Origin: Eumeta japonica
Taxonomy: Eukaryota; Arthropoda; Insecta; Lepidoptera; Psychidae
DNA: 64,000 nt
Reading direction: 5' to 3'
Assembly (NCBI GenBank): GCA_005406025.1
Contig: BGZK01000087.1
Span: 743,894 to 807,893, forward strand
This document shows, piece by piece, positions 46,901 through 58,830 of this stretch. The notes under the pieces are model-generated. The model did no database searches, was not told the DNA's origin, and worked only from the letters and a program-made list of their open reading frames with translations. A program made the translations under genes and the position numbers. Position 1 is the stretch's first letter. Every line of letters starts with the position of its first letter.

Positions 46901-47084
46901 CTTTTAATTATTTTTTAATTGCAATTCATTCTATAAAGAAAAATGAAAACATCTTATTCTGACTGTGGGTTTAAACGATGTGAATAAAATGAAATTATTG
47001 TAATCGAAAACCAAATAAGCTAATAATAACATTAACTGCTAGCTGAATAAAACATTTTCAAAACATAAAATCGGTGCCTCGCGC

Positions 47085-47185
47085 TTTACACTAACGCACG
47101 CCGCTATCGTGTTGTCATGCAATTTAATTAATTGAACCTGTAGTTGACCCCCAGGAGGGCGCGCGCGTCGACTTTTATATTGATC
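47085..47185. promoter_or_regulatory. small GC-rich patch with CCCCCAGGAGGGCGCGCG
   Basis: The word resembles a CTCF-type insulator motif but does not match the consensus well. TTTAATTAATTGAA lies just beside it. Regulatory role is inference. Confidence 0.2.
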
Positions 47186-47889
47186 TATGCAGTGTGACGC
47201 AAGTAAGATCTACGAGCTGCAATAATTATATTGTAATCTTCTGACATTTCGGCTTTAATATAACTAACTATTCATAGCCATTAATCAGTGGACAAGTACA
47301 ATCTAAAATTATGTAATAACAATGTTTACTTCGTCTTACGTACGATTCGACGTAATCCCGTTTTGAAATCGTACGAAAAAGGAAAACAATGCTTTCTAAA
47401 TAGATAACCTGACATAAATAAAGCAGAAAGTCAACATTAGCTTTTAAGCATTTCCCACGGGCTGAGGCGCCGCGCGCCGCCGCGCCGAACGCAAATAGAG
47501 AAGTCATCCGCCCGGGGAATTAATTGAAAGCGATTAGCAACAGAATAATTTATTGGATTCCACATCATCATCGGTAAGTTACAAATTTGTGTGGGCTATT
47601 TTCGTACATCCTGATACCGAATCTTCTTTTATACATACGCAGAACTAATAAATTTATGAACGTTTTAATGGCAATGAAGAACACACCAGATAGAATTCGG
47701 ACAGCGGCTAAATTAACTACTCCGCAGAGACAAAAATAAAAAACAAAATGAAATTTATAAATGTAAATTTTTTACTTGGAACAAAAACAACAAACGTATT
47801 AAAGACTAACGACAGATAGAAAACTGCCAATTCGCATTAGAAGTTTCATTTTTGAAGTGAAACTTATAATGCGATTTCCAACTTTAAAT

Positions 47890-47962
47890 TGCGTTAAACG
47901 TTAAACGCTACCATGGAAGGGGTATAAAAGCACTGTTGCGTTAAACGTTCAACGCTCCTGGG
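47890..47962 (+). promoter_or_regulatory. TATA-like GGGGTATAAAAGC between two GCGTTAAACGTT repeats
   Basis: GCGTTAAACGTTAAACGCT (about 47891) and GCGTTAAACGTTCAACGCT (about 47938) flank a strong TATA box, GGGGTATAAAAGC. The arrangement looks like a core promoter, but no frame or RNA gene is evident downstream. Confidence 0.35.
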
Positions 47963-48059
47963 GAGGTTAGATAGAAAGAAACAGAGCGAGAATGAATGCG
48001 TGGCACTCGAACGCATGCGCGTAGTTATACCTGTTACAGGCCAGCGCGAGCGTTAGCAA

Positions 48060-48150
48060 CGAGTAGCGTCCAATATTCCAACAAAGAGGGAGAGAGAAAG
48101 AAAGATACACAAAGGTAGAAAGTAGGAGAGAGAAAGAGAATGAGTCGGTA
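48060..48150. repeat. purine-rich (GAGA/GAAA) tract
   Basis: GAGGGAGAGAGAAAGAAAGA and similar runs; a GAGA-factor-type tract or simple repeat. Confidence 0.5.
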
Positions 48151-49019
48151 GATTTCGTCTCGCAATTGTTTTTCGCAATTGTAACGTGCGACGAAAAACG
48201 CAATTTCTCCCCCTTCCTATTTTCATTTCCACATTACGAAGTTCCACATTACACTTCTTCCGCGCGGAGGGACTCCACGCACTATTTCTTTTAATGCCAC
48301 GGCAAGTTTTAGGCGGATGCCGCAGTTTACTTGAGGCATTTCGTAATAGCAATTCAAATACTCATCACTAAAAATACATTATTATTGAAAAACGTGGGCA
48401 AACACTGTGATTATACTGTTTGCGTTGTGTGTACTCAGCTTTGCTGTTGATTTATATAAATCAACAACGCGCGCGCAAATGTTTGATTTATCTCGTTCGC
48501 GAACAGACAGACGGCTATCACGGATGGAGTTAGTTATTTTGTGGATATTTCAGAGACTATTATGTTTTTAATTGATTTCAGGAGCACGCGAATATTCAAC
48601 GATATGAATTAAAATTGACTTTAGTATAAATGAAAGTGTTTGTTTCACGAACCGCTAACCTTCCGACAATTTAGCGAATGTCGAATTTAATTAGTTTTTG
48701 GAATACAAACCGTAGCCCACACATCAGTAACATGGTCAAATTAAAATGGCCGAACATTAAAAATTACCCTTTCTTTATAACATTTTATTTTTTGTTATGT
48801 AGAATAAAATCCATTTTATTTTTCATATTTTCCTCAGCGCCTGTCCATAAATTGTTTAACGACACAGATCGTCTATGGAGATATAACAAATTACTCGATG
48901 TTCACCGATCCTAAATCGATAATAAATCGAATGGATGGAAAAGATTTATTCTATTTTTTTGTGGTATATCCTTCGTCGACTTAGTAGCGACGTGGCTACG
49001 CCATGAACAAAATATACAA
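48150..49019. other. intron, no gene seen
   Basis: No supported coding frame; moderately AT-rich. Confidence 0.4.
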
Positions 49020-49290
49020 AACTAGCCTATACCCGTGACTTTGCCCATGCGAACAAAAATAAATTCTTTCGTATTTTCATTCTTGGTCCTTCTCGATTAT
49101 GATAACAGTTTCTGTTTTTGTTTCCGATGTAACTCGGTTGCAATTCAATACGTTCAACGTCCAATTAATGTTCAAGTCAGAAGAGTCCAGTTCTTCACTC
49201 GATTGTAATCTCGGTTTTGCTCGAAATTTGTGAATTCAAACACACAGTCAGATTGCGGTCCCGCTCTTAGCTAGCTCTGAGAATTTATAA
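49020..49290 (+). repeat. non-LTR-type repeat with low-complexity segment (copy 3, partial)
   Basis: Starts 'aaaactagcctatacccgtgactttgcccatgcg', the counterpart of CTTTCGCCCGCGGCTTCGCC in this family, followed by pyrimidine-rich degenerate words (TTCTCGATTATG, CACTCGATTGTAATCTCGG, GCGGTCCCGCTCTT). The 3' tail is not recognisable. Confidence 0.5.
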
Positions 49291-49609
49291 CAAAGTTTCA
49301 AATTAACACGCGTAATTTAAGATTTCAAATTTTCTCATACAAGCATTATTCCGTATTTTATGCTTTAATGAGTTGATTTTCTAGATATGCTGATGATACA
49401 GATATTTTACATTAATTAAAACGATCTTAAATCTAATCATTACTTAAATGTAAGTACTTAGCGTTTTATTTTATTTTTTAATTTCGGAATAAAAGCTAAT
49501 CTTTTTCTGGGGTCATCCGGACCCAATCCGTTTGGCAAGATTCATCCAAAACTCATAAATATTTAAACTATCAAACATGTAATATTAGCAGAACTACGAT
49601 AAATATCCT

Positions 49610-49860
49610 ACGATTGTAAAGATAACTCGCGATCGAGCTGGTACTCGAATATGCGGCGGCAAGTAAACACGGTGTCGGTAAGCGATTACATAATACTCAA
49701 TTAGTAGCAATCAAAAGTGCATTACGCGTCCGCGTGCTGTTCACGCGTCGATGTACGTAACGAAGTATAGATACGAGTCCCGCCCGTGCACCTACTTACA
49801 GAGTAAAATATACTGCTCCTGCGCAATTATCATTCATACGCAGTACATCAGCAATACTTG
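49610..49860. promoter_or_regulatory. moderately GC-enriched patch
   Basis: CGCGATCGAGCTGGTACTCG, GCATTACGCGTCCGCGTGC and GTTCACGCGTCGATG. No coding support; runs into the truncated MITE copy 2. Confidence 0.25.
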
Positions 49861-49865
49861 TAATA

Positions 49866-49970
49866 CGCTCTCCGTCTCTTTCTTCTTCTCCGTCGCGTTC
49901 CTATTTTAACGCCATTGCGACGCTTTCGTGACTAACTTCACAGCGGCAAAATTTCGTGCGTTATACTGTA
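49866..49970 (+). repeat. MITE copy 2 (truncated at 5' end)
   Basis: TTTCTTCTTCTCCGTCGCGT, GCGACGCTTTCGTGACTAAC and a terminal AGCGGCAAAATTTCGTGCG...ACTGTA; same family as 23820, 51560 and 62636. Confidence 0.8.
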
Positions 49971-51457
49971 CTATGCCCGCAAACATTGAATTAAATGAGG
50001 GAGTTCACCCAATACATAATGCACTTTCGTTCTCGTAAATACTAATTTCATTGCGCTATCCTCTTTTCTCTTATTGTTTTTTTTTGTGTCGTTGATTCTG
50101 GTTAATTACGATCCTTGTCTTTGTCTATGGTAAAAAATATTTTTTACATTATTAATAGATACAAATCGATGCATACATCGTGTGCCATGAAAGTCCGCCA
50201 ATACGATCGGTAAACGTGTGAGCTGATAATGCGATTTTATTACCACACGGATGTGTTCTGCACGTCAACACAATCGATTTGATAAACAACCATATTTTGC
50301 GGGTGTTTAGTTCGAGAATTTTGTTGTTGAGTATCGTAAAACTGAAGACTCGAGATTTGAATGTTAAAAAACCATCAATGCAAGCTGTTGCTTTTCGCCA
50401 CAATCGGAACATTATTATACATTGAAACGTGAACCGAATGTTGTATATTTTGGACGACTCGTTGACACGGAAACGCATTGCAGAAGCACTAAGACACTTT
50501 TAATTTGTACGCAATTAACTAGTTGCCGCATCGATCGCCGAGACGACCGCGGCTCAGTACCTCTGGCCATATCCGCGTTTTTACATTTGCAGATTGTAAT
50601 TCAAGAAATGTCAAATAGTCAGTAGTTGTCATTTTCAATTGACATGAGTAGAGCATATTTGGGAAGGAGCCGACCAATCGAAATTCGGAGTCCTTTAATA
50701 AATCACGCTCCTTATTTGAGGTGAGTGAGTGGAGTTCTATTGCTTTTAGGGGGGAGGGTGATATCTTTTATTAACTATATTCGTGTAATTCACAATAATT
50801 TATACAATATGTATATTGGTAGTGTACAAAAATACACTTTTATAGAGTTATCTTAGATTTAAAAATTATATCTATACGTAATAATTGTCATGAATAATGT
50901 TAAAACGCGTGATACAAGAAACTACAAAATTGTTCTGTTAATTTCTTTTTATTTTAATACAATTCATTAAATTAATATCAAGCCGACAAAATAAGAAATA
51001 GGCTCATCAGATAAAGAATTATACCTTAATTAATCACGAAACTTCAAATGTAATGTTTCATTTTATATAGTTTTTGTTACTGCAAACAATTTTTCAATAT
51101 CAGTCTTTGATTAAAAATACGAACTTTACGTAATGATACAACGATAAAGCATAATATGGCGAATGTTAATTTATTCATGATACAATAATTCATCGCGACG
51201 TGAACTATCCGGAATGTTATGTTATGCTCATCGCATTAATAATAAATGTCCGCGGATGGCGATAAGTTTAACATATCATATACCAACATATGATGATTCT
51301 CCCTCGTGCGCACGTGTTTTGTATGTTCCCGCTAATTTCACCGTATTTACGTAAACATGTTTGTCTGTATTTCAATTTTTGAATAGGCCGAGTTAGCACA
51401 TTCATATTATTATGATATAGTCACTGGCTTGCGACCAAAAATCAATGCTTTCAGGAA
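49971..51457. other. AT-rich intron, no gene seen
   Basis: The 108-codon minus frame at 50478-50152 has no recognisable motif and no supporting splice context, so it is not called. Confidence 0.4.
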
Positions 51458-51496
51458 AATAAATGAATATATTTTTAAAAAATATATTCATTTATT
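51458..51496. repeat. AT-rich palindrome, 39 nt
   Basis: AATAAATGAATATATTTTT and its reverse complement meet almost back to back. Confidence 0.85.
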
Positions 51497-51559
51497 GCAC
51501 CATCAAGAAACTGTCTTTGCTTTCAAAACAAGTTAGTTTATTCAAGACAATTGCTATTG

Positions 51560-51726
51560 TACAGTACAACGCACGAAATTCTGCCGCTCTGAATTGCCTG
51601 CGAATGATGCAATGCGCAGGTTTAACACTCCCCAACCCTTCCTTCTTCTCCCACGCGTGCCAATTTTGCACAAATGCGACGCTTTCGAGACTAACTTAAC
51701 AGCGGCAGAGTTTTGTGCGTTGTGTG
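51560..51726 (+). repeat. MITE copy 3 (best preserved)
   Basis: Left terminal repeat TACAGTACAACGCACGAAAT followed by TCTGCCGCT; right end AGCGGCAGAGTTTTGTGCGT followed by TGTG is its inverse. Body has GCGAATGATGCAATGCGCAG and CCTTCCTTCTTCTCC. About 167 bp with no coding capacity, fitting a MITE. Confidence 0.85.
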
Positions 51727-52127
51727 AACACCCTTACAGATTGTAAAGCAGGTGTTTCAGGTCTGACAAGCTCGAGAACCGCTAGTCCAATTCATGTTAT
51801 TATTAATATTTTTTATTATAGAAAAGTTTGAAATATTTGTTTTAAAATTAGCAATTCAAAATGACATGTTAATGGCGGATCTAATTAATGTAAAAAAATT
51901 AGAGAAGCTAACCGATACTAAATAATAAAATATAACAACGTTCACTACGAATAAAACCTATTTAGAGAATACTACCTTTGGTATGCTACGTTTTGATTCA
52001 TTAATTGTAATAATATTAATCTTTCATTTTTGCAAATTCAAAGAATCAATCGAAAAGGAAGGCAGTTTAATTTATTAAACATTAGTTATATTGAATATTA
52101 CAATAAAATGGGAAAATAAAATCGTAA
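51727..52127. other. AT-rich intron, no gene seen
   Basis: Nothing recognisable. Confidence 0.4.
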
Positions 52128-52174
52128 ACATTCGTATCGATATTCGATTGAATATCGAATATCGATACGAATGT
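52128..52174. repeat. perfect 21-bp hairpin carrying two TATCGATA (DRE-like) sites
   Basis: ACATTCGTATCGATATTCGA...T and its exact complement around the loop TGAAT. Each arm contains TATCGATA, the DNA replication-related element bound by DREF in Drosophila. Confidence 0.85.
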
Positions 52175-52189
52175 CGAGATGAAGTGAGC

Positions 52190-52815
52190 AATACGGGTAC
52201 TTCATATCGCTTAAGCGAGCTGCGAAATTGGTCGATGTCACGGCGAACAACCTCGCCTCGGCCACGGACAACAATCGACGCACGGACGCACGCAAAGGAA
52301 CCTCATAGACGCCGCAACGACTAACGCACGCCTATACTCACCGCAAAAATGCACAAGCGCTTTGCTCTAAGCGCGGAACCGCCGCTAGAGTACATTCAGA
52401 AGAGCGAACACGAAAGCGGAGACGAATCATGGAAAAACAAACATCAGGGAAATCATGCGCGTGCGTTCCGTCGATCATCATATTATTATAATAAGTACAG
52501 CCGCGCGTCGTCGCCGGCCGTCGGCGCGCCGAAATCGCCGGCCGACGCGTTTATCCGTATTTATGGACGGATTATTTCTGCGCCGCGAAAGATCCGAGTG
52601 TCATTACGCCGGTCGTTTTATACCGTTACGGCGGTAGGAGGCGTTGCGTTCTCCTGTCGCATTAAGCCGACGCGCGTTTTAAGTCGGCCGGGTTTTGCAT
52701 TAATGTATCGGTCGGGGTTCCGGCGGGCGTTTACGTCGCCGCCGCTCTCGAACGGGGAAAAATTTTTCATAAGCGCTATCGATAAACGTGATTGTACCGC
52801 AAGCGGCAGATGCTG
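52190..52815. promoter_or_regulatory. GC-rich block next to DRE hairpin; possible promoter/leader
   Basis: CpG-rich, with open frames on both strands (155 codons plus at 52349-52816, not recognisable). On the minus strand a strong donor, GCG|GTGAGTATAGG (52342/52341), follows an ATG at 52395 by 18 codons in phase 0 (MYSSGGSALRAKRLCIFA), which would join sbb exon 16561-16684 in frame. Weak evidence for another alternative first exon. Confidence 0.25.
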
Positions 52816-53080
52816 ATGTTGAACAAGTAAATGGAATATTTTTTGAGGAGACAATCCTAAATATATATTACATGATAAATTTATTTTTCGGCAGTTAAAC
52901 GAGAGGAAGTAATGAATACTGCTTCATGAATATTGTAATAATGTTTTTACGCGTAAACAAGTGGAATCAAATTAATGTCGATCGGATAGACGAATCGTTC
53001 TTAAGTATTCAACGCCTACACCTCAGAGTGACATATATCGAGCGTAACTAGAGTACACATTCATCGATATTATATCACTT
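52816..53080. other. AT-rich spacer
   Basis: No feature seen. Confidence 0.4.
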
Positions 53081-53680
53081 TTCATGGATTATCTTCGCCG
53101 TAGAAACGCATTTAGGCCGTCGTCGGTGACGATGGCGGAGACGCGCCGCATCCCGCAGGCCGTGTAAGTATCATTAGGGCGTTCGTAATAAAGCGGATAT
53201 TTGCATGGGTACGACCCCGCTATTTGCATATGCAAATTACTTTCCGTCTTTATTCGGGCCGCGGACGTTAACTCGTCGTGCTCATGCAAATGCGGCGCTC
53301 CCGTCTCCCGGCCGCGGCGGGCGCGCGAACCTTCGGATGTTCGGCCGCGGGTTCGGCGAGCGACAGGCACGGGCATCGCCACGAGCGCCGGCAACGAGAG
53401 ATACGACGCCGGCCCGATGAGGTCGACCGATGAGCGGGAATAAGTATAACGACGGGTGTGCACGGGGACGGTGCGTGCGGCGCCGCAATCAGAGCGACCG
53501 GTGTCCGCTCGGAGAAATCGCTCGTAACGATCCCGAAGACGAGAAGCCTAGCGAACAATAAACTCGGCGCTCGCGTCGTGTCGCCGGCGAATATTAATAA
53601 GACAAAGAAGCCACAGCGCCGACGCGCGCACGCGACGGCCAGCCGACGCGTTATGACTGCGGCCGGTTAATAGAGGGAAA
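53081..53680. promoter_or_regulatory. large GC-rich block
   Basis: About 600 bp, CpG-dense, with many overlapping open frames on all strands (up to 124 codons), none with a recognisable domain. Contains CATGGGTACGACCCC, ATTTGCATATGCAAAT (a perfect octamer-like palindrome at 53223-53238) and GCTCATGCAAATG, POU/octamer-type words. Candidate enhancer or unannotated promoter. Confidence 0.35.
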
Positions 53681-54545
53681 ATTTACAGTTATTGAACTGT
53701 GATTAGGATTAAAATATTAAAAAAGATAATAATTAAAAAATAAAAAACCCGACTGCAAAAAATCAACAGCAAACAATGCACTAAAAAGACAGAAACTGGC
53801 CACTGTCCAGTTGGTTGAAATCATCGACATTATGCACAATTATATAGAGCGTAGTTTATATTGTGTAGAAGTGTAATAGAAGAACGAAGTAAACTCCATA
53901 TAAGTAAAATGACGCTTTTTTTGTAAGGCCAGGCTTTTTTTTATGATAACATATGTTGCATTTTATGTTGTCATAGAAAAAGCTCCGTTTTTATAGAATT
54001 TACTGATTGTAGTTTATTTCTTTTTCCTAAAAAACTTCGCTTTGAGTTTATTTTTGTGTATTATACAGCCATATTACGTGTTATGTATTACAATTTGTGG
54101 TATTATAATGATGATAAACATAAATTGAAATATCTCCAGCGAAAAATCGGTAGTTCTTTTTTATTTTATCCGTTTTAAAGATATTTATTCTTTCTGTACG
54201 AGCAATGAACATGCTCTTATTATTATTGCTAAGCAATTAAGTAAATACTTTTTCGACAACGGAACGCCGCGAAGTCGTACTTGACCGGTCGAAATAGAGT
54301 TATCGATATTGGTTTCACAGATTTACATTTTAGAAATAAACATTTTACGAAATCACCATTGGCGAACCATCACAAACGCGTACCTTGGCACGTCGCGTTT
54401 TGCGTTTACCACTCGCTTCCTAGAACTGTCTCTTAGCATATCAAACGCAAATTATTCATACCACACGGCCACTTCCAAATCGTTTAGAATTATCTTCGCA
54501 TTTGAAAACAAACGGCATAATGAAAAATGAGGTAAAAGTGTAATA
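53681..54545. other. AT-rich intron, no gene seen
   Basis: No supported coding frame. Confidence 0.4.
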
Positions 54546-55240
54546 ATATGCCAACGTAAAATCGGGAGCATCAAAGGAGGCCGCGCCTGCATCGTCAGGC
54601 GTCATCGCCTACACCGACTATCAATAATGCACGCCGCGCCGCGCATTGAGAAAGCGGCTTGTGCGCGCAATACTAATTTCAGGGCCGGCGACGTCGTAAA
54701 CCGCGTGTGTCTACCCTGCGCCTGCGCCCGCGTTTAAATCACACGCGCTGTGTCATAAAGAAGCTATCTTCATTTCTGTTGGCATTAAATTCGTTTCATC
54801 TTTCAAAGAAGCGGTAGTAACTTCATTCATTCATACCAACCGGTCTCGGAATGGCCGAGAATCCGTCCGGATTAATTCGTGTAATTTGAACTCCAATACC
54901 AGGAGAATACGAAGCGCGAGCAAGGTATTCGGTACGGCGAGACGGCGAGTGGGGTCTCGGGGGGCGAGGGACGGCGACGCGCGGGGTGTGGGGTTGCGAA
55001 GGCCGGGAGACACTTCATCGACTCGGTCGAGCTCGTACAAGATGGCAGCCGTTTGCGGTTGATAGTTTATAGTTATTGAGTGCGCGCAGCGTGTCCGGGC
55101 GCCCGGTCGGCTTTGTCACATTGTTAACGCTATAATCTGCCGACGGATCGAGGTAATCCGCACGCGTTCCCCGCGCCCACAAACACGCTAACCGTACACG
55201 AGTTTTGATTACAATAATTGAACTTGAATGGCAATACAAC
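54546..55240. promoter_or_regulatory. GC-rich block in two parts
   Basis: 54560-54745 and 54840-55200 are CpG-rich with an AT-richer gap. Frames through them (69-74 codons) are not recognisable. Candidate regulatory DNA. Confidence 0.3.
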
Positions 55241-56160
55241 GAACGGGATACTTGTCTGAATTGAAATGTCCTGAAATATTATTTATATAAAAGTTGGATT
55301 TTACTACGCCTTGTGTAACACCACAAAATTAATATCGATGTCTATTAATTTCAAATTCAATTTCCCTCTTGAGTTGGCAATTCAATAACATTTTTTGAAT
55401 GAGACATGATTTTAATGGAGTTGTAATTTGTTTTAATTAAACGCAATACAACTTTTTTGCATTTATAACTCGATTCGGAGCACAGATCTTAAAGAAGGAA
55501 TTCAAAACCATCTATATTTTGAATATTTTCAATATCGTCTATATATCAGTTTAATTGCCATTGAATCTTTTAATTTGACAGTTTGTGAGTTTTTTCTGAT
55601 TGAAAAGACGCATAAGAAACCATTGATGGAAACTACTTTTTTCTCTAGAGAATGTTTTAGTGAATCGATTTACGTTTGGTATCGATTGATGACTCCTGCA
55701 TTAGCGTGGATAAGTAACGAAATTTTTCAGAAAATCCATGAAACAATGTTGTTAGTTTTAACAATACAAAATAGATTGCGTTATATCTAAAACCTTAAAT
55801 AGAAATAAATATCATTAACATTCACAAATTTGTTTGTGAATTTATGTGAATATGAATAGGTAAAAAACCAAAAAAGAGAAATCATTAATCATATTTGTGA
55901 ATTGATTACGATTTATCAATAATATATCCATCCATTGCTGCGGTACTATTATTCAAACTCCGTCTTCTACCCAGATTTGACGTGTAGGTACGCTGAAATT
56001 TATCCACGTAATAAATAAACTTATCGGTTTAGCATTCACATCACTCGCTCGTCATAACATTACCGCTGTCTATATAAAATGAGTAATTCGCTTTCAATAA
56101 ATGTAAATAATAAACCGGTGAACACATAAATGAGCAATCAATTAGAATAAATACAGGCAT
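55241..56160. other. AT-rich intron, no gene seen
   Basis: The 71-codon plus frame ending at 55790 shows no motif. Confidence 0.4.
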
Positions 56161-56395
56161 CAACACGGCTAAGCCGTAAACGCCCACGAAATATAAATTT
56201 TAATTAATAACGAACCGGTCCGCGGCAACAATTTATATTCCGGGAGGGATATTCGAGTAACTTCAAAGGGCAACAACGACGGGCGCGCTTATAAATCTTC
56301 GGCGGGGATAAAAGTAGGAAAAGCGGAGGAATTTGTGTGGGCTCGGCGGGGCTCGCCCGGCCCTTCTCCGCGCAATAAATACCTAAGTGAGTATA
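56161..56395. promoter_or_regulatory. conserved-element-like GC/AT mosaic
   Basis: Motifs such as AATTTTAATTAATAACGAAC, AACTTCAAAGGG (TCF-like), GCGCGCTTATAAATC and GGGGATAAAAG in 230 bp. Candidate enhancer. Confidence 0.35.
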
Positions 56396-57040
56396 TACTT
56401 TATTATTGACGTTTTAGTTCTTTTTTTTTGTCCATATTTATACTAAAAATATATTTACGGAATTTAATTCATTATTGTTTTCATAACCACCCAGTTTCAA
56501 GACATCTGTTCAAAACGCATAAAACTACGAAAATTATAATAAAACTTGCTCAACGTTTATAAAAATTTATAAATATATAACATTTAATAGAAAGGAAGTA
56601 AATATTATTCTTCAATATGTAGTTAAATAAGTAGAAGGATAACTTCTACTTATTTAACGATTATTTCTTTAATTGGCATTTAGCAAACATTTCTTTAATT
56701 TGAAACCGTACCCGAAATTGAAAAGTAAAAGATGTAACATTTGACTGCTTCTCCAGAAATATATTCCAGAAGCACTGCCTTTATGAACATAAATTATTAT
56801 TAAATATATCATCTGTTTGCTTATTCACTAAATAAATACAAATAAAAAACGAAACATAATTTCTAAGCACTTACAAAGGTACGTTAGTTTTTTTTAAGCA
56901 CTGCTCCAAAACAAAGCGCCTCCCCATGTTGAAACGATCAGACATAAAATTACGTATTCTTCTTCAAACTTGATCCGGCATGCCTAAAAGCTCCCAAAAA
57001 AAAGATGTCCGCTATGCAAAAGAGAAAGAGAGAGATAGAT
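56396..57040. other. AT-rich intron
   Basis: Contains the hairpin 56622-56658 and otherwise nothing recognised. Confidence 0.4.
56622..56658. repeat. perfect 16-bp hairpin
   Basis: GTTAAATAAGTAGAAG (56622-56637), loop GATAA, exact complement 56643-56658. Confidence 0.85.
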
Positions 57041-57330
57041 ATACTTCTCTCGACGCGGTACGTATCCCATACACGGAATCGAGATAAGTACCAGGGGCAT
57101 AAACAGCTCGAGAGGCGTCGGCGGGCGTCTCGGCCATAAATCGGGCGGGCGCAGAGCGCGCTAACGCTGATTTACAGATTCCCCGCACGCGGCCGCCGCC
57201 CGCCCGCGCCCGCGCCCGCCCCCGCCGCGTTCAGGATTTATTCTAATACTCCACCTAGACCGGCCGGTCTAGATCGCCCCGACTCTACGTAATCCTTTCC
57301 GACGAATTGAGACGTTAAACGTTTCGCTTA
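57041..57330. promoter_or_regulatory. GC-rich island with 18-bp palindrome
   Basis: CGGCCGCCGCCCGCCCGCGC tract followed by the perfect palindrome CTAGACCGGCCGGTCTAG (57255-57272). No coding support. Confidence 0.35.
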
Positions 57331-58830
57331 ATCTGCCTGCTTGTGATATTATGAATTGCTATTGCATTAATTAATATTGAAAGGACCGCCCGATGTTTGT
57401 AATCTTTTATATATATTATTGTCTGTGTAGGGACATCTCTAACTTGTTCAAATCTATCTTCGCATCTTACAACTATTATTTGACATTATAGTGTCTTATT
57501 TAGAGCTATAAGCGTAAATTAATTGAGAGAAAAACACATGATAAAAATATGTCAAATACATTGTAAAATTTTAATTAATAAAGATTAATAAAGCATTTCT
57601 CTTGACATTCAAATTGATATATTTAACCGAGTTAAAAGGCCTTGTTAACAGGAACAGTTCCGAGTAAGAAAATTATTTAGATTAAAATCTAAGTAGACTA
57701 ATTAAAATTTCGGCTACGCCCGGCTACATTCGCGTCAGCCGCCCTAGCTGCCGACGTTTGAAGACTGCGAGAGACAATTTTCTTTGACATCACGTCAAAT
57801 TAAATTTTCCTTCGAAACTTTATTAATTTCGTAAAACAAAAGTTTCGTAATTACATGAAATTTCGCAAATCGCCCGGACGACATGAAAGCGAACAAAATA
57901 CACGATCGCTGTACGGAGCTGTTTAATAAACACAGATCTCCGATTTGAACTGACAACGACAACACTATTAAGAATTAATTTATCGATACCTTAGTAATAA
58001 AATTTATCGTCCAAACCGACACACCTTGTCCCACGATCGTTTGTTTAACTTCTCAACTATTACGTATCAAGGCGACCGACACCTGTGATTGTGGTGTTTT
58101 TTTGATGTATTTTATTCATTGTAAATTAATTTCAGACTCTCCATAAAGTATAAATTTGTATTGTGTGAATTATCACATCTTTACTAAACCTTCGCAGAAC
58201 TCGTAAGACAAAGTACACAAAGAAATAATAAGTATTTAAAGTGATCGTAAATATATTTCTTTTTTTATTATTCTTTTTGCTAGGTAAACTTGTCAAACAA
58301 TGTTTGACAATATTCGAACGAGAGTGTTGTGACAAATAAATATTGAACATTTTAACGAATATTTTCAATTTTAAAATTAAAATATACATATATTTTTTAC
58401 TTTTAACATAAAATGGTATTATAATAAATTGCGATTGTTAATTCCTAATACATTAGTACTCATCGATCAAAGATTAATTTGAAAAATCGAACAAATAATA
58501 CAATATACGATTTAAATCTGAACCGGCATTATCTTGTGGGCGCCTATTCGACTACAGCCTCTGCAACCAGTGAAGAGACGAACAAAAAATTAATGATGTT
58601 GATCAATTAGGTAATTACACTTGAGCGTAATTTAAATAAGTTTATCATCAGTACATTTTAATCGCCTGGTCCAATTACTTGTTGAAGGCATTTACATCGT
58701 CATTATAAAATACGATTAAATAAAAATACTTGGTAACTTGTAAATGTTTAATGCGAGAATAGCAAATGATTTTATTTACAATATTTACAAGTCGAAAACG
58801 TGCATTAATAAAGACATTTTATTCAATGCA
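57331..58830. other. AT-rich intron, no gene seen
   Basis: A slightly GC-richer part lies near 57715-57960. No supported frame or repeat family. Confidence 0.4.

Noticed and set aside
47140..47165. CCCCCAGGAGGGCGC as a CTCF site
   Set aside because: Needs a one-base shift and several mismatches to fit the consensus; kept only as a weak note in the feature.
50152..50478. 108-codon minus frame
   Set aside because: No motif, no codon bias evident, no splice context.
52349..52816. 155-codon plus-strand open frame
   Set aside because: CpG-rich DNA with few stops; the reverse strand is also open and no domain or biased composition of a real protein is seen.
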